NCBI GenBank assembly: GCA_016213505.1
Contig: JACRAF010000018.1
Location: 1 to 64,000 of the forward strand
Length of the DNA: 64,000 nucleotides
Origin: Devosia nanyangense
GTDB lineage: Bacteria > Pseudomonadota > Alphaproteobacteria > Rhizobiales > Devosiaceae
Direction: 5' to 3'
Shown here: in pieces, positions 51,371-60,762 of the stretch
Layout of the letters: each line of letters begins with the position of its first letter
Position numbering within the stretch: position 1 is the first letter of the stretch
Made by a program: the position numbers and the translations under genes
Notes under the pieces: model-generated
What the model was told of the DNA's origin: nothing
What the model saw: the letters and a program-made list of their open reading frames with translations, nothing else
Database searches by the model: none

Positions 51371-52675
51371 ATGCTGGACGTGAAATACGCGATTGTCGGC
51401 GTTGGCGGACGCCACCAGATGTACCGGCGGGCGGTCACCGAAACGCATCCGAAGGGGAACCAGCTGGTCGCGCTCTGCGATGTCAACGAGAAGCGCCTGG
51501 CGCTGTCGGTGAGCGAGGCGCCGCCGCAACCGGGCAACGGCATTGCGACCTATGCGGCGGCCGAGTTCGACAAAATGATCGCCGAGCAGCGGCCCGATAC
51601 CGTGATCGTTACGGTGCCCGACTATCTCCACCACGAGTACATCGTGCGGGCGCTGCGCGCCGGCTGCAATGTGATGACCGAAAAGCCGATGACGACGGAG
51701 CTCAGCAAGCTCAAGCAGGTGCTCGATGCGCAACGCGAGACCGGCAAGCGGGTCACCGTCACCTTCAACTACCGCTACACGCCGGCGCGGACGCAGCTCA
51801 AGGACATGCTGATGTCGGGCACCATCGGCGACATCCAGGCCGTCGATTTCCGCTGGTACCTCGACCGGGTGCACGGCGCCGACTATTTCCGCCGCTGGCA
51901 CCGCTACAAGGAGAAATCGGGCGGGCTCCTGGTACACAAGGCGACGCACCATTTCGACCTGATGAACTGGTGGGTGGCCTCGACGCCCAAGACCGTCGCA
52001 GCCAACGGCAAACGCGTGTTCTACACACCGCAGACGGCGGCAAATCTCGGGCTCGCCGGCCACGGCGAACGCTGCCACGGCTGCCCCGTCTTCGACAAGT
52101 GCGACTACCGGCTCGATCTCGAAGCCGACGCGAGCCTCAAGGCGCTCTACCTCGAGGCTGAGGACGCCGACGGCTATCTGCGCGACAAATGCGTATTCGC
52201 CTCCGACATCACCATCGAGGACACCATGCAGGTCGAGGCGACCTACGCCAACGGCGTGTTCCTCAACTACACGCTGTGTGCCTATTCGCCATGGGAGGGG
52301 CTGGAGATCACCTTCCACGGATCGAAGGGGGAGCTCCGGCACAAGCATGTCGAGGTGCATGGCGTCTTCGGCGGCCGGCGCGACAAGGCCGAGACCGGCG
52401 GGATGACGACGACGCTGCACCTGGCGGGCGGGTTGCCCGAGGACATCGCGGTGTGGTCGGGCAGCGGCGACCATGGCGGCGCCGATCCGGTGATGCTGGG
52501 CTATCTCTTCGAGCCCGACTCGATGCCGGCCGACAAGTACGGCCGCGCCTCGTCGCATCGGGAAGGCGCGTGGTCGATCCTCACCGGCATCGCGGCGAAC
52601 GCCTCGATCGCCGGCGCTGGCCGCGTCGACGTCGACCAGATGCTGGCGGATGCGGGGATCATGCTGGCGCGGTGA
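51371..52675 (+). CDS. Gfo/Idh/MocA family oxidoreductase with Cys cluster
   Basis: A 434-aa oxidoreductase. Rossmann start YAIVGVGGRHQMYRRAV, then VMTEKPMTTELSK with the EKP Lys, and a substrate-domain HKATHHFDLMNWW. After residue 230 comes CHGCPVFDKC, a CxxC-x5-C set that is unusual for the family and could bind zinc. GTG at 51380 (three codons on) is an alternative start, since GAGAGGA lies 7 bases ahead of it. Divergent from the uxaC operon and sharing operator A. Likely dehydrogenates a glycoside or uronate. Confidence 0.88.
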   Translation: MLDVKYAIVGVGGRHQMYRRAVTETHPKGNQLVALCDVNEKRLALSVSEAPPQPGNGIATYAAAEFDKMIAEQRPDTVIVTVPDYLHHEYIVRALRAGCNVMTEKPMTTELSKLKQVLDAQRETGKRVTVTFNYRYTPARTQLKDMLMSGTIGDIQAVDFRWYLDRVHGADYFRRWHRYKEKSGGLLVHKATHHFDLMNWWVASTPKTVAANGKRVFYTPQTAANLGLAGHGERCHGCPVFDKCDYRLDLEADASLKALYLEAEDADGYLRDKCVFASDITIEDTMQVEATYANGVFLNYTLCAYSPWEGLEITFHGSKGELRHKHVEVHGVFGGRRDKAETGGMTTTLHLAGGLPEDIAVWSGSGDHGGADPVMLGYLFEPDSMPADKYGRASSHREGAWSILTGIAANASIAGAGRVDVDQMLADAGIMLAR

Positions 52676-52678
52676 TGG

Positions 52679-53011
52679 CTACAGGAAGTCGTCGCGCCGC
52701 GGGGTGAAACAATCGACCAGCCGGCCGGCGGTGAGCGCCCTGACGCCGTGCGTCACGTCGGGCGGCACGATGAAGCTGCCGCCCTCGCCGATGATGGTCG
52801 TCGCCTCGCCGATGGTGACTTCGAAACGGCCCTCGGCGACGTAGCTCGCCTGGACGTGCGGGTGGCTGTGGAGCGCGCCGATCGCGCCGGCGTCGAAGGC
52901 GAACTCGACCTGCATCAGCTCGGGCCGGCTGACCAGCACGCGGCGGCGGGCGCCATTGCCGAGTTCGGTCCAGGCCGTGGCGCCAGCCTCCGCAAACAGC
53001 TCGCCGGTCAT
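52679..53011 (-). CDS. Cupin-domain protein
   Basis: A 110-aa single-cupin protein. Motif 1 is [21 protein letters not shown], with two His and a Glu-type ligand, and motif 2 is [11 protein letters not shown] with the last His. Similar small cupins sit in uronate clusters (KdgF-like), linearising unsaturated uronates or binding sugars. Start overlaps the importer ATPase stop by four bases (ATGA). Last gene of the importer operon; KdgF-like action is inference. Confidence 0.82.
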   Translation of the reverse strand: MTGELFAEAGATAWTELGNGARRRVLVSRPELMQVEFAFDAGAIGALHSHPHVQASYVAEGRFEVTIGEATTIIGEGGSFIVPPDVTHGVRALTAGRLVDCFTPRRDDFL

Positions 53012-54096
53012 CGGATCGCCGTGCCGTCGGCGCCGAAGACGTGATAGCGGGCCGGATCGATGTAGGTCGTGACGGTACTTCCGACGGCGATCTGCCGCTG
53101 GCCTTCGAGCGCGATGGTCAGCGGCTGGCCGCCGGCGGTCGAGGCGTAGAGCATCGACGTGTCGCCGAGCTGTTCGACCAGATCGACGCGGACATCGGCA
53201 AAGCGGGTCCCGGCGTCCTCGGTCAGCCCCATATGCTCGGGACGGGCGCCGAAGGTGACTTTGTCACCGATGCCGAAGCCGGGAAGCGGCCGGCGCAGGG
53301 CAACCATGGTGCCGCCGACATTGACGGTCGGCGCGGCACCGTCGAGCGAGGCAACCGTCCCTTCCACGAAGTTCATCTTGGGCGAGCCCAGGAAGCCGGC
53401 GACGAAGCGGTTGTGCGGGTTGTTGTAGAGATCGAGTGGCGCCCCGACCTGTTCGATGACGCCGCTGTTCAGCACGACGATCTTGTCGGCCATGGTCATC
53501 GCCTCGACCTGGTCGTGGGTCACGTAGATCATGGTGTTGCCCAGGTCGTGGTGAAGTTTTGCGATCTCCACCCGCATCTGCACGCGCAGCTCGGCGTCGA
53601 GATTGGAGAGCGGCTCGTCGAACAGGAAGATACGCGGCTCGCGCACGATGGCGCGACCGATGGCGACGCGCTGGCGCTGGCCGCCGCTCAGCTGCCGGGG
53701 CTTGCGCTTGAGCAGCGGCTCGATGCGGAGGATACCTGCGGCGCGCTGCACGCGCTGTTCGATCTCGGCCTTGGGGAAGCGCGCTGTCTCGAGACCAAAG
53801 GCGAGGTTCTGGTAGACCGACATATGCGGGTAGAGCGCATAGGATTGGAACACCATTGCAATGCCGCGCTTGGAGGCCGGGACGTCGTTCATGCGCTGCT
53901 CGTCGATCAACAACGAACCGCCACTGATCGGCTCGAGCCCGGCGATCATGCGCAGCAGCGTGGACTTGCCGCATCCGGACGGGCCGACGAAGACGGTGAA
54001 TTCGCCCGGCTCGATGTCGAGATCGATGCCGTGGATGACTTCGACGTCGCCGTAGCGCTTGACGACCTGCTTGAGGCCAATGCTCGTGGCGTTCAC
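53008..54096 (-). CDS. CUT1 ABC importer ATP-binding protein (MalK/UgpC type), locus B
   Basis: A 362-aa ATPase with [39 protein letters not shown] and YVTHDQVE, followed by a TOBE domain ending at [10 protein letters not shown] and beyond. GTG start at 54096 has GGAGGG seven bases ahead and overlaps the preceding Gfo/Idh stop (GTGA). Same class as the ATPase of locus A but clearly a distinct sequence. It serves the permeases at 56193-58023. Confidence 0.92.
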   Translation of the reverse strand: MNATSIGLKQVVKRYGDVEVIHGIDLDIEPGEFTVFVGPSGCGKSTLLRMIAGLEPISGGSLLIDEQRMNDVPASKRGIAMVFQSYALYPHMSVYQNLAFGLETARFPKAEIEQRVQRAAGILRIEPLLKRKPRQLSGGQRQRVAIGRAIVREPRIFLFDEPLSNLDAELRVQMRVEIAKLHHDLGNTMIYVTHDQVEAMTMADKIVVLNSGVIEQVGAPLDLYNNPHNRFVAGFLGSPKMNFVEGTVASLDGAAPTVNVGGTMVALRRPLPGFGIGDKVTFGARPEHMGLTEDAGTRFADVRVDLVEQLGDTSMLYASTAGGQPLTIALEGQRQIAVGSTVTTYIDPARYHVFGADGTAIR

Positions 54097-55172
54097 GCGA
54101 TGCCCTCCGGAAGCCAGCTTGAGTAGTTCGGGTGATCCAGGCCGATCGGGAACACCACCTCCTGATGCGTGCGCGAAGAATAATAGAAGGCGGTGACGAT
54201 TTCGAGCGCGCGGCGCGAATCGGCGCTGGTGACCGGCAGCGCGCCACGCCCCATCAGGGCATCGTGGAAACGGGCCATCTGCGTGGTGAAGCGCGGCGGC
54301 ACGTCGGTCCAGTCCTCGAGCAGCGCGGCGATGGCATCTCGGGTCCGGTCGTTGCGCGGCAGGATCTTCCACGGCGCCGCGCCGGGATTGTAGGGCGCGT
54401 GGTCGCTCTCGATGGTGACGTTCTCGAAGGCGAGCCGGATGCGGGTGATCTCGTCGGCCGAGCCGAGCGCGGCGGTGAACGAGCCGAGCGCGCCGGACTC
54501 CAGTTCCACCGAGGCCGAGATGCAATCCTCGACCTCGATCGGATTGACCCGGGTGGCGACGCGGCCGAACAGCGATTTGAGCGGCCCCATCAGGTAGACG
54601 AACATGTCGTGCGGATGGATGGCGTGGCCCATCAGCACACCGCCCAGCTCGGTCTTCCATTTGCCGCGCCAGGGCACGGCGTAGTAGTCGGCCTCGCGCC
54701 GCCACAACGTTTCGACGGTGCCGACGAAGGGCCGGCCGGCAAGGCCGGCGTCGATGATCGCCTTGGCCTGCTGGATGCCGTTGCCGAAGCGGTACTGGAA
54801 CACCGGCATGAGCCGGCCACGGCTCCGGCTCTCCTCAGCCATCACCTCGTCGATCTGCGCCAGCGAGCCGACCAGCGGCTTTTCGCAAATGACGTGCTTG
54901 CCGGCCCGGAGCGCCGCCATGATCATCGGATAGTGCGCCACGGGCGGGGTACAGATATCGATGATGTCGAGATCGTCCATGCTCAGGAGGTCGTCGAAAT
55001 CGGTGGTGCGGCGCTCGACCCCGAACTCGTCGGCCAGCGTATTCATCCGCACCGGATCGAGATCGCAGATGGCAATGACCCTGAACTTACCGGCATTGGG
55101 CGCGTAGCCCTCGACGATGTGGCTGCGGCCGATGCCGCAGCCGACGACCGCGACTGTCCTGATCTCGTTCAT
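54093..55172 (-). CDS. Gfo/Idh/MocA family oxidoreductase
   Basis: A 359-aa enzyme with Rossmann motif [29 protein letters not shown] and the substrate-domain helix [19 protein letters not shown]. Start [11 protein letters not shown] overlaps the previous gene by ATGA. Tandem with another Gfo/Idh gene inside the importer operon, suggesting a two-step or two-substrate oxidation of the transported sugar. Confidence 0.9.
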   Translation of the reverse strand: MNEIRTVAVVGCGIGRSHIVEGYAPNAGKFRVIAICDLDPVRMNTLADEFGVERRTTDFDDLLSMDDLDIIDICTPPVAHYPMIMAALRAGKHVICEKPLVGSLAQIDEVMAEESRSRGRLMPVFQYRFGNGIQQAKAIIDAGLAGRPFVGTVETLWRREADYYAVPWRGKWKTELGGVLMGHAIHPHDMFVYLMGPLKSLFGRVATRVNPIEVEDCISASVELESGALGSFTAALGSADEITRIRLAFENVTIESDHAPYNPGAAPWKILPRNDRTRDAIAALLEDWTDVPPRFTTQMARFHDALMGRGALPVTSADSRRALEIVTAFYYSSRTHQEVVFPIGLDHPNYSSWLPEGIA

Positions 55173-56188
55173 TGCTGCCACACCGTTCCGCGTTCGGCCA
55201 CCTGCTGCGCCGTGAGCGCCAGTTCCATCGCCTTGTAGCAGCGCGCCTGCGGCATCGCCGTCTCGGTGCGATCGCGCACGTCGGCGATCAGCTGGCGGCC
55301 ATAGGGCAGCTCCTGGGCGGAGCAATCGACGTAGCTTGTGCCCGTGCCGTCGACCAGGAACAGATGGTCCTTGCCGGGCCGGCCGGCGATGTCGATGTAT
55401 TTGCGCAGCTCGATATAGCCCTCGGTGCCGAGGATGGTCAGGCGGCCATCGCCCCAGGTGCCGAGCCCGGCCGGAGTGAACCAGTCGAGGCGGACGTAGC
55501 CGGTGGTGCCGGGGGTGCGCAGGTGCATGTCACCGACATCCTGGAGGCCGGGCCAGTCTGGATTGGCGCGATTGGCGACGGTGGCGGAGATCACCTCGGC
55601 CTCGGTGTCCGTTCCCGAAAAGAACAGGAACTGCTCGCACTGATGCGAACCGATGTCGCAGAGGATGCCGCCGTAGCGCGTCCGGTCGTAGAACCACTCC
55701 GGCCGCTGGTTGTTGCGGATCTGGTGGGGGCCGAGGCCGACGGTGTGGACGACCTGGCCAATGGCGCCGGCGGCGACGAGTTCGCCGGCCTTGACGGTGG
55801 AGCGGGTTTCGAAATGCTCGGAAAAGCAGACCGAGAAGATGCGGCCGGTCTCGCGCTGCACGCGCTTGATCTCGGCGAGCTGGGCGAAGCTGGTCATCCC
55901 CGGCTTGTCGCTCATCACGTCCTTGCCGTGCCGCATGGCCTCGATGGCGATGGCGGCACGATCGGCAGGGATGGCGGCGGTAAGAACGAGCGGGATGGTC
56001 TTGTCGTCGAGGATCGAGTGCCGGTCGGCGACCCGCTTGGCCTGCGGGTGCTTCTCACCGAAGGCTTTGGCGAGGTCATCCTCGGGAGAATGGAACGCCG
56101 CCAGCTGAGCGCCCGCCTGCAGCATGCAGTCGACCTGGCCGTAGATATGCGAGTGATTGAGGCCGATGGCGGCGAACTTGATGGTCAT
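55169..56188 (-). CDS. Gfo/Idh/MocA family oxidoreductase
   Basis: A 339-aa enzyme, first of the tandem pair. It starts MTIKFAAIGLNHSHIYGQV; the nucleotide loop is AIGLNHSH rather than GxGxxG, as in the subgroup that includes sugar dehydrogenases acting on glycosides. The Lys motif is KDVMSDKPGMTSFAQL, DKP replacing EKP, and GILCDIGSHQCEQFLFF supplies the substrate-side His. Starts 4 bases after the permease stop. Confidence 0.88.
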   Translation of the reverse strand: MTIKFAAIGLNHSHIYGQVDCMLQAGAQLAAFHSPEDDLAKAFGEKHPQAKRVADRHSILDDKTIPLVLTAAIPADRAAIAIEAMRHGKDVMSDKPGMTSFAQLAEIKRVQRETGRIFSVCFSEHFETRSTVKAGELVAAGAIGQVVHTVGLGPHQIRNNQRPEWFYDRTRYGGILCDIGSHQCEQFLFFSGTDTEAEVISATVANRANPDWPGLQDVGDMHLRTPGTTGYVRLDWFTPAGLGTWGDGRLTILGTEGYIELRKYIDIAGRPGKDHLFLVDGTGTSYVDCSAQELPYGRQLIADVRDRTETAMPQARCYKAMELALTAQQVAERGTVWQQ

Positions 56189-56192
56189 CAGA

Positions 56193-57086
56193 TCAGCGTT
56201 TCATACCGGTTGTGGCGATGCCTTCGATCAAGAGGCGCTGGAAGAACAGGAAGAGGACGAAGATGGGCAGCAGCGACAGGATCGACATGGCGAACAGGCC
56301 ACTCCAGTTCGACTCGGCAGTCGAGTCGACGAAGGTGCGCAGCGCCAGCGTCACCGTGTAGGTCTTCAGATCGTTGAGGTAGATCAGCGGCGCGAAGAAA
56401 TCGTCCCAGGTGAAGATGAAGGTGAAGATGCCGGCCGTGGTCATCACCGGCAGCGACAACGGCAGCATGATCTTGAAATAGATGCGCCAGGGTGAGCAGC
56501 CATCCATCATCGCCGCCTCGTCGAGTTCACGCGGAATGCCGCGGAAGAACTGCACCATGAGGAAGATGAAGAACGCGTCGACGGCGAGATATTTCGGCAC
56601 CACCAGCGGCAGGAAGCTGTTCACCCAGCCGAGCTTGAGGAACAGCACATATTGCGGGATCAGCACGACCTGATAGGGCAACATCAATGTCCCCAGCATC
56701 AGCGCGAACCAGAATCTCCGCCCCCAGAACTCGAGCCGCGCGAAGGCGAAGGCGGTCAGCGAACAGGCCGCCAGATTGCCGATGACGCAGAGGATGGAGA
56801 CGATGAAGGAGTTGAGAAAAAACACATCGAAGCTGCGCGACAACCCGAACCAGCCGCTGGAGTAGCCATGCAGGCTCACCGAACTGGGGATCAGCGAGTT
56901 GGACGAGAAGATCTCCGCCTCCGGCCGGAACGAAGCCGACAGCATCCAGAGCAGCGGATAGAGCATCAGGATCGAGGCGCCGATCAGCAGCACATGCGCG
57001 ACCACCGAGATGACACGCCTGCGTGCGACGCGGCCGGCGGTGACCTGTCCGGTGACGATCGTAAGCCGGGGCGCCTCAGTCGTCAT
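56193..57086 (-). CDS. CUT1 ABC importer permease (MalG type), locus B
   Basis: A 297-aa inner-membrane permease, about six helices, with the EAA-loop segment LDEAAMMDGCSPWRIYFKI. The start MTTEAPRLTI at 57086 overlaps the preceding permease gene by 11 bases. A further open extension to 57137 is rejected. Confidence 0.92.
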   Translation of the reverse strand: MTTEAPRLTIVTGQVTAGRVARRRVISVVAHVLLIGASILMLYPLLWMLSASFRPEAEIFSSNSLIPSSVSLHGYSSGWFGLSRSFDVFFLNSFIVSILCVIGNLAACSLTAFAFARLEFWGRRFWFALMLGTLMLPYQVVLIPQYVLFLKLGWVNSFLPLVVPKYLAVDAFFIFLMVQFFRGIPRELDEAAMMDGCSPWRIYFKIMLPLSLPVMTTAGIFTFIFTWDDFFAPLIYLNDLKTYTVTLALRTFVDSTAESNWSGLFAMSILSLLPIFVLFLFFQRLLIEGIATTGMKR

Positions 57087-58023
57087 AGTGCACCCAGTAG
57101 CGGCTGGTGAGAAACGAAACCCCGGTAAAGATCGCAACGATCGCCAGCAGCACCCAGGCCAGCGCCGAGGCGTAGCCCATGCGGAAGAAGGCGAAGGCCT
57201 CCTGGTAGAGATAGAGGGTGTAGAACAGCGTCGAGTTGACCGGGTTGCCGGTGCCGCCCGAGATGATGAAGGCGGGGGTGAAGCTCTTGAAGCCCTCGAT
57301 GGTCTGGATGATGGCGTTGAAGAACACTACCGGGGTCAGCAGCGGCAACGTCACCTTCCAGAAGATGCGCCATTTGCTGGCGCCGTCGAGGCTCGCGGCC
57401 TCGTAGAGATCGACTGGTATCTGCCTGAGGCCGGCGAGGAAGATGATCATCGGCGAGCCGAACTGCCAGACCGCAAGCGCGATCAGGGTCCACAACGAGG
57501 TGCGCGGATTGGAAATCCAGCTCGGACCCTGGATGCCGAAGATGGCGAGGAAGTCGTTGACCACGCCGTCGCCGGCAAAAAGCTGGCGCCACAGCACGGC
57601 GATGGCTACCGAGGCGCCGAGCAGCGAAGGAAGATAGAAAATGGCGCGATAGATCGGCAGGCCCCGCATGCCGCGATTGAGCAGGAGCGCGATCGACAAC
57701 GCGAAGGCGAGCTTGAGCGGCACCGAGAAGACGACGAACAGCAGCGTCACCCGCATCGACTGGGCGAATTTCGGATCGGCCGTGAACATTCGCGCGTAGT
57801 TGTCGAAACCGACCCACTCGGCCGGGGTCAGCAGGTCGAAATTGGTGAAGCTCAGATAGAACGACGTGACGATCGGCCCGACGGTCAGGCCGAAAAAGCC
57901 GATGAACCACGGCAGCAAAAACAGATAGCCCGGTCCGTTCGCGGACCAGAGCCGCGACCAGACGGACGGGACGACCGCGCGCCCATAGGGCGCCGCATCG
58001 GCTCCGATAGAGCGCGCGGTCAT
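57076..58023 (-). CDS. CUT1 ABC importer permease (MalF type), locus B
   Basis: A 315-aa permease starting MTARSIGADA, with the first helix YLFLLPWFIGFFGLTVGPIV and the ATPase-docking segment LYEAASLDGASKWRIFWKV. It begins 4 bases after the binding-protein stop. Together with the MalG-type permease it forms the pore. Confidence 0.92.
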   Translation of the reverse strand: MTARSIGADAAPYGRAVVPSVWSRLWSANGPGYLFLLPWFIGFFGLTVGPIVTSFYLSFTNFDLLTPAEWVGFDNYARMFTADPKFAQSMRVTLLFVVFSVPLKLAFALSIALLLNRGMRGLPIYRAIFYLPSLLGASVAIAVLWRQLFAGDGVVNDFLAIFGIQGPSWISNPRTSLWTLIALAVWQFGSPMIIFLAGLRQIPVDLYEAASLDGASKWRIFWKVTLPLLTPVVFFNAIIQTIEGFKSFTPAFIISGGTGNPVNSTLFYTLYLYQEAFAFFRMGYASALAWVLLAIVAIFTGVSFLTSRYWVHYDD

Positions 58024-58027
58024 ATGC

Positions 58028-59308
58028 TTAGCTGGCGCGGGCGAGAATGTCGGCGGCTTCCTTGGCGAAGGCCGGACCAGCATCCTCTGGCGTCGTCGAA
58101 CCGAAGGCGACTTCCTGCGCCTTGGTATTGAGCTGCTGGGAAACCTCGCCAGCGTGCGCAGGCGGCACCGGCGGGAGCTTGCCCAACAGGTCTCCGAGGT
58201 TCGACACGAAGTTGAGCGACAGCTGATCGGGCGCGCTCAGGGTCGGTGACAATGCCGCGCGCACGGCCGCCGAACAGGGGATGCCGCGCTCGACGCCGAG
58301 CGCTAGCCCGGCCTCGATGTCGTTGACGAAGAAGCTGACATAGCTGACTGCGTCCTCGATCAGTGCCGATTTCGGATTGACGCTCCAGAACTGGCTCGGC
58401 TTGCGGTAGTGCCCGCCGCCCGTGCCGGCGCCGGCACGCGGGAAGTTGACCATGGTCAGCGGACTCTTGTTCACCGCCTGGAAAGCGATCAGCTGGTTGG
58501 AGTTGGCATAGGTCGTCGCCGCTTTGCCGATGGTGATCATGGTGGTGTCGATGGCCGCCGACGCGTCGAGCGCCTGATCCTCGGGAGAGACGCACACCTG
58601 CGCGGCGCGCAGATCGACCCACATCTTGAACCAGGCGGTGAGGTCGTCGGCATCCCAGCCGATCTTGCCGTCCTTATAGAGGGCCTTACCGCGCTGGCGG
58701 AGCCAGTTTTCGAGCGCCGGCTCGTTGCCCGAGCCGTCGGCCATCAGCCGCACGCCATTGCTCTTGGCATTGAACGCCGCGGCATTGGCCTTGTAGTCGT
58801 CGTAGCTCCAGTCGCGATTGGGCTCGGCCACACCGGCGTCGGCAAACGCCTTCTGGTTGACCATGATCGACACCGAATTGGCGCCGAGGCTGATGGCGTA
58901 GAGCTTGCCGTCGACCTTGCCGCCGTCCTGCTGGTCCTGATCGAAATCGTCGAGCTTGAGGCCCTTGCCGACATAGTCGTCGAGCGCGGCGATGGCGCCG
59001 CGATTGGCGTATTCGACGAGATAGCGATAGTCCATCTGCAGCACGTCGGGGGCGTTGCCGCCGGCGACCTGGGTGCCGAGCTTGGGCCAGTAGTCATTGA
59101 AGGCATTGAATTCGGTGTCGAATGCAACGCCCGGATGTGCCTTGGCGTAAAGGTCCGAGACCGCGTTGGTGCGGTCGGCGCGGGCCTGGCCGCCCCACCA
59201 GGTCAAACGCAGACGCTTGTCCTGGGCGAAAGCGGGGCTCACCGCCCCAGCCGCGACGAGCGCGGTTGAACCCAGCAAAAACTGGCGACGATCGAGACTG
59301 AAGCTCAT
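58028..59308 (-). CDS. Extracellular solute-binding protein, family 1, locus B importer
   Basis: A 426-aa periplasmic binding protein with a Tat-type signal (DRRQFLLGSTALVAAG, cleavage near AFA-QD at residue 28-29). The mature domain shows LRLTWWGGQARADR and NAPDVLQMDYRYL, typical of oligosaccharide-binding CUT1 proteins. GGGAGGA supports the start at 59308. First gene of a seven-gene leftward operon (importer, two Gfo/Idh, ATPase, cupin). TetR-type operator B lies 70 bases upstream. Confidence 0.93.
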   Translation of the reverse strand: MSFSLDRRQFLLGSTALVAAGAVSPAFAQDKRLRLTWWGGQARADRTNAVSDLYAKAHPGVAFDTEFNAFNDYWPKLGTQVAGGNAPDVLQMDYRYLVEYANRGAIAALDDYVGKGLKLDDFDQDQQDGGKVDGKLYAISLGANSVSIMVNQKAFADAGVAEPNRDWSYDDYKANAAAFNAKSNGVRLMADGSGNEPALENWLRQRGKALYKDGKIGWDADDLTAWFKMWVDLRAAQVCVSPEDQALDASAAIDTTMITIGKAATTYANSNQLIAFQAVNKSPLTMVNFPRAGAGTGGGHYRKPSQFWSVNPKSALIEDAVSYVSFFVNDIEAGLALGVERGIPCSAAVRAALSPTLSAPDQLSLNFVSNLGDLLGKLPPVPPAHAGEVSQQLNTKAQEVAFGSTTPEDAGPAFAKEAADILARAS

Positions 59309-59377
59309 CGTTAGTCCTCCCTGTTGATGCAGACTGCTCTCTCCGCAGCCAGCGGTGACGCCGCTCTCCAGCGCTAA

Positions 59378-59393
59378 GTCACCAACTGGTTAC
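59378..59393. promoter_or_regulatory. Candidate TetR operator B
   Basis: GTCACCAACTGGTTAC, one mismatch to GTAAC-N6-GTTAC. Lies between the regulator's stop and the binding-protein start, in the promoter of the importer operon. Confidence 0.65.
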
Positions 59394-59446
59394 TAAAGTC
59401 TACGAGGGCTCCGTCGCTGTCAATACGCTCGCGCTTCACGGCGAGA

Positions 59447-60136
59447 TCAGGCCGGACGCGTGCGCAAATAGCCAAGGACCATCTGGACCGCCTGCGCCTC
59501 GCGTTCCTGGATGAGGGCGAACTGGCTCAGGTCCTTGCCGAAGACCACCGACAGGGTCTGCATGTTCGAGACATAGAAGTAGCACAGCGAGATGATCGAG
59601 ATGTAGAGCTGCATCGGATCGACATCGGTGCGAAAGATGCCCAGTTCGTGCCCGCGCCGAACGATTTCATGCAGCTCGCCCACGATCGGCGAACGGATTT
59701 CGTCGAGGTTGGTTATCCGTTTGACGAACTTGGCGTTCTGCAGATTCTCCACGGACAACAACCGCGGGAACCACGGGTTGGCGAGGAAATGCCGGAAGGT
59801 GAAGCGGATGATCCGGTCCACGGCCTCGACCGGATCATACTGGCTGAGCTTCAGTTCGCGCTCACCGCGGCGGATTTCACGATAGGCGTCCAGCAATACC
59901 GCCAGGTACAGCGCTTCCTTGTTGCCGTAATAGTGGTACAGCAAGCGCTTGTTGGCCTTGGCGCGGGCGGCGATCGCGTCGACCCGGGCACCGTTGAAGC
60001 CGCGTTCGCAGAACTCCTCGCGGGCGGCCTTCAGAATCTCGGACTTGGTGCGCTCGGCGTCGCGCGGCCGCGGCGCCTGAGCTTTCCTGGGCGCGCGAAC
60101 GACTGCTTCGGTGGCGCTGCCAAGGGCTGCTGTCAT
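59447..60136 (-). CDS. TetR/AcrR-family transcriptional regulator
   Basis: A 229-aa repressor. The helix-turn-helix lies at about residues 30-80 (RTKSEILKAAREEFCERGFNG, VDAIAARAKANKRLLYHYYGNKEALYL); the helical C-terminal domain would bind the inducer and dimerise. It precedes the importer operon in the same direction and is divergent from ridA. Three copies of GTAAC-N6-GTTAC, one 57 bases upstream of its own ATG, indicate autoregulation and control of both locus B operons. A TetR regulator of a CUT1 sugar operon is less common than LacI or GntR. Confidence 0.9.
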   Translation of the reverse strand: MTAALGSATEAVVRAPRKAQAPRPRDAERTKSEILKAAREEFCERGFNGARVDAIAARAKANKRLLYHYYGNKEALYLAVLLDAYREIRRGERELKLSQYDPVEAVDRIIRFTFRHFLANPWFPRLLSVENLQNAKFVKRITNLDEIRSPIVGELHEIVRRGHELGIFRTDVDPMQLYISIISLCYFYVSNMQTLSVVFGKDLSQFALIQEREAQAVQMVLGYLRTRPA

Positions 60137-60193
60137 GTCGGAGCCCTGGGATCCTGGGACGGGTGAACGACGCTAGCACGCAGGTCCGCGTAA

Positions 60194-60209
60194 GTAACTA
60201 GATCGTTAG
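60194..60209. promoter_or_regulatory. Candidate TetR operator C (autoregulatory)
   Basis: GTAACTAGATCGTTAG, one mismatch to GTAAC-N6-GTTAC, 57 bases upstream of the TetR start and 165 bases upstream of the ridA start. Confidence 0.65.
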
Positions 60210-60374
60210 GCGGCGGTACGAGCCGCCGCGTTGGGGAGGCCGCCGCCCCTCAACGACGCCGTCGCGATGAGACTTCCGGTCAACTTGATGAGGAGGCCCA
60301 CGACGTGACAAGAGTGCCGCGCCATCGCGGCTGACGCTCGATCGGGTTCCAGAATTCACACGCAGAGGAAGACA

Positions 60375-60725
60375 ATGACCATCACGCGCATCGAACCGGG
60401 CAAGCGGCTCTCCGCCGCCGTCCGGCACGGCAATACGCTCTATGTCGCCGGCCAGACCGCCGACACCGACACCGGATCGATCGAGCTGCAAACCAAAGAG
60501 GTCCTGGCCAAGCTCGACCGGCTGCTCGGCCTGGGCGGCTCCAGCAAGGCCAAGCTGATCTCGATCAACGTCTACCTGGCGAGCATCGCCGATTTCGCCG
60601 AGATGAACAAAGTCTATGACGCCTGGCTCGACACCGCGAACCTGCCGGCGCGTGCCACGGTGGAGACGCGCCTCGCGAGCCCCAATCTGCGCGTCGAAAT
60701 GACCGCGATCGCCGCCACCGACTGA
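60375..60725 (+). CDS. ridA: RidA family enamine/imine deaminase
   Basis: A 116-aa YjgF/RidA-fold protein that hydrolyses reactive 2-aminoacrylate-type enamines in the cytoplasm. Visible are NTLYVAGQTADTDTGSIELQTKEVL and the active-site Arg in LPARATVETRLASPNL, with the closing Glu in VEMTAIAA. AGGAAG lies upstream of the ATG at 60375. It is divergent from the TetR gene and may belong to the same regulon through operator C, though the distance is long. Convergent with the methyltransferase gene. Confidence 0.88.
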   Translation: MTITRIEPGKRLSAAVRHGNTLYVAGQTADTDTGSIELQTKEVLAKLDRLLGLGGSSKAKLISINVYLASIADFAEMNKVYDAWLDTANLPARATVETRLASPNLRVEMTAIAATD

Positions 60726-60762
60726 GCATTCCGGCAATGGACCCCCGGCGGCCGGGCCATGC

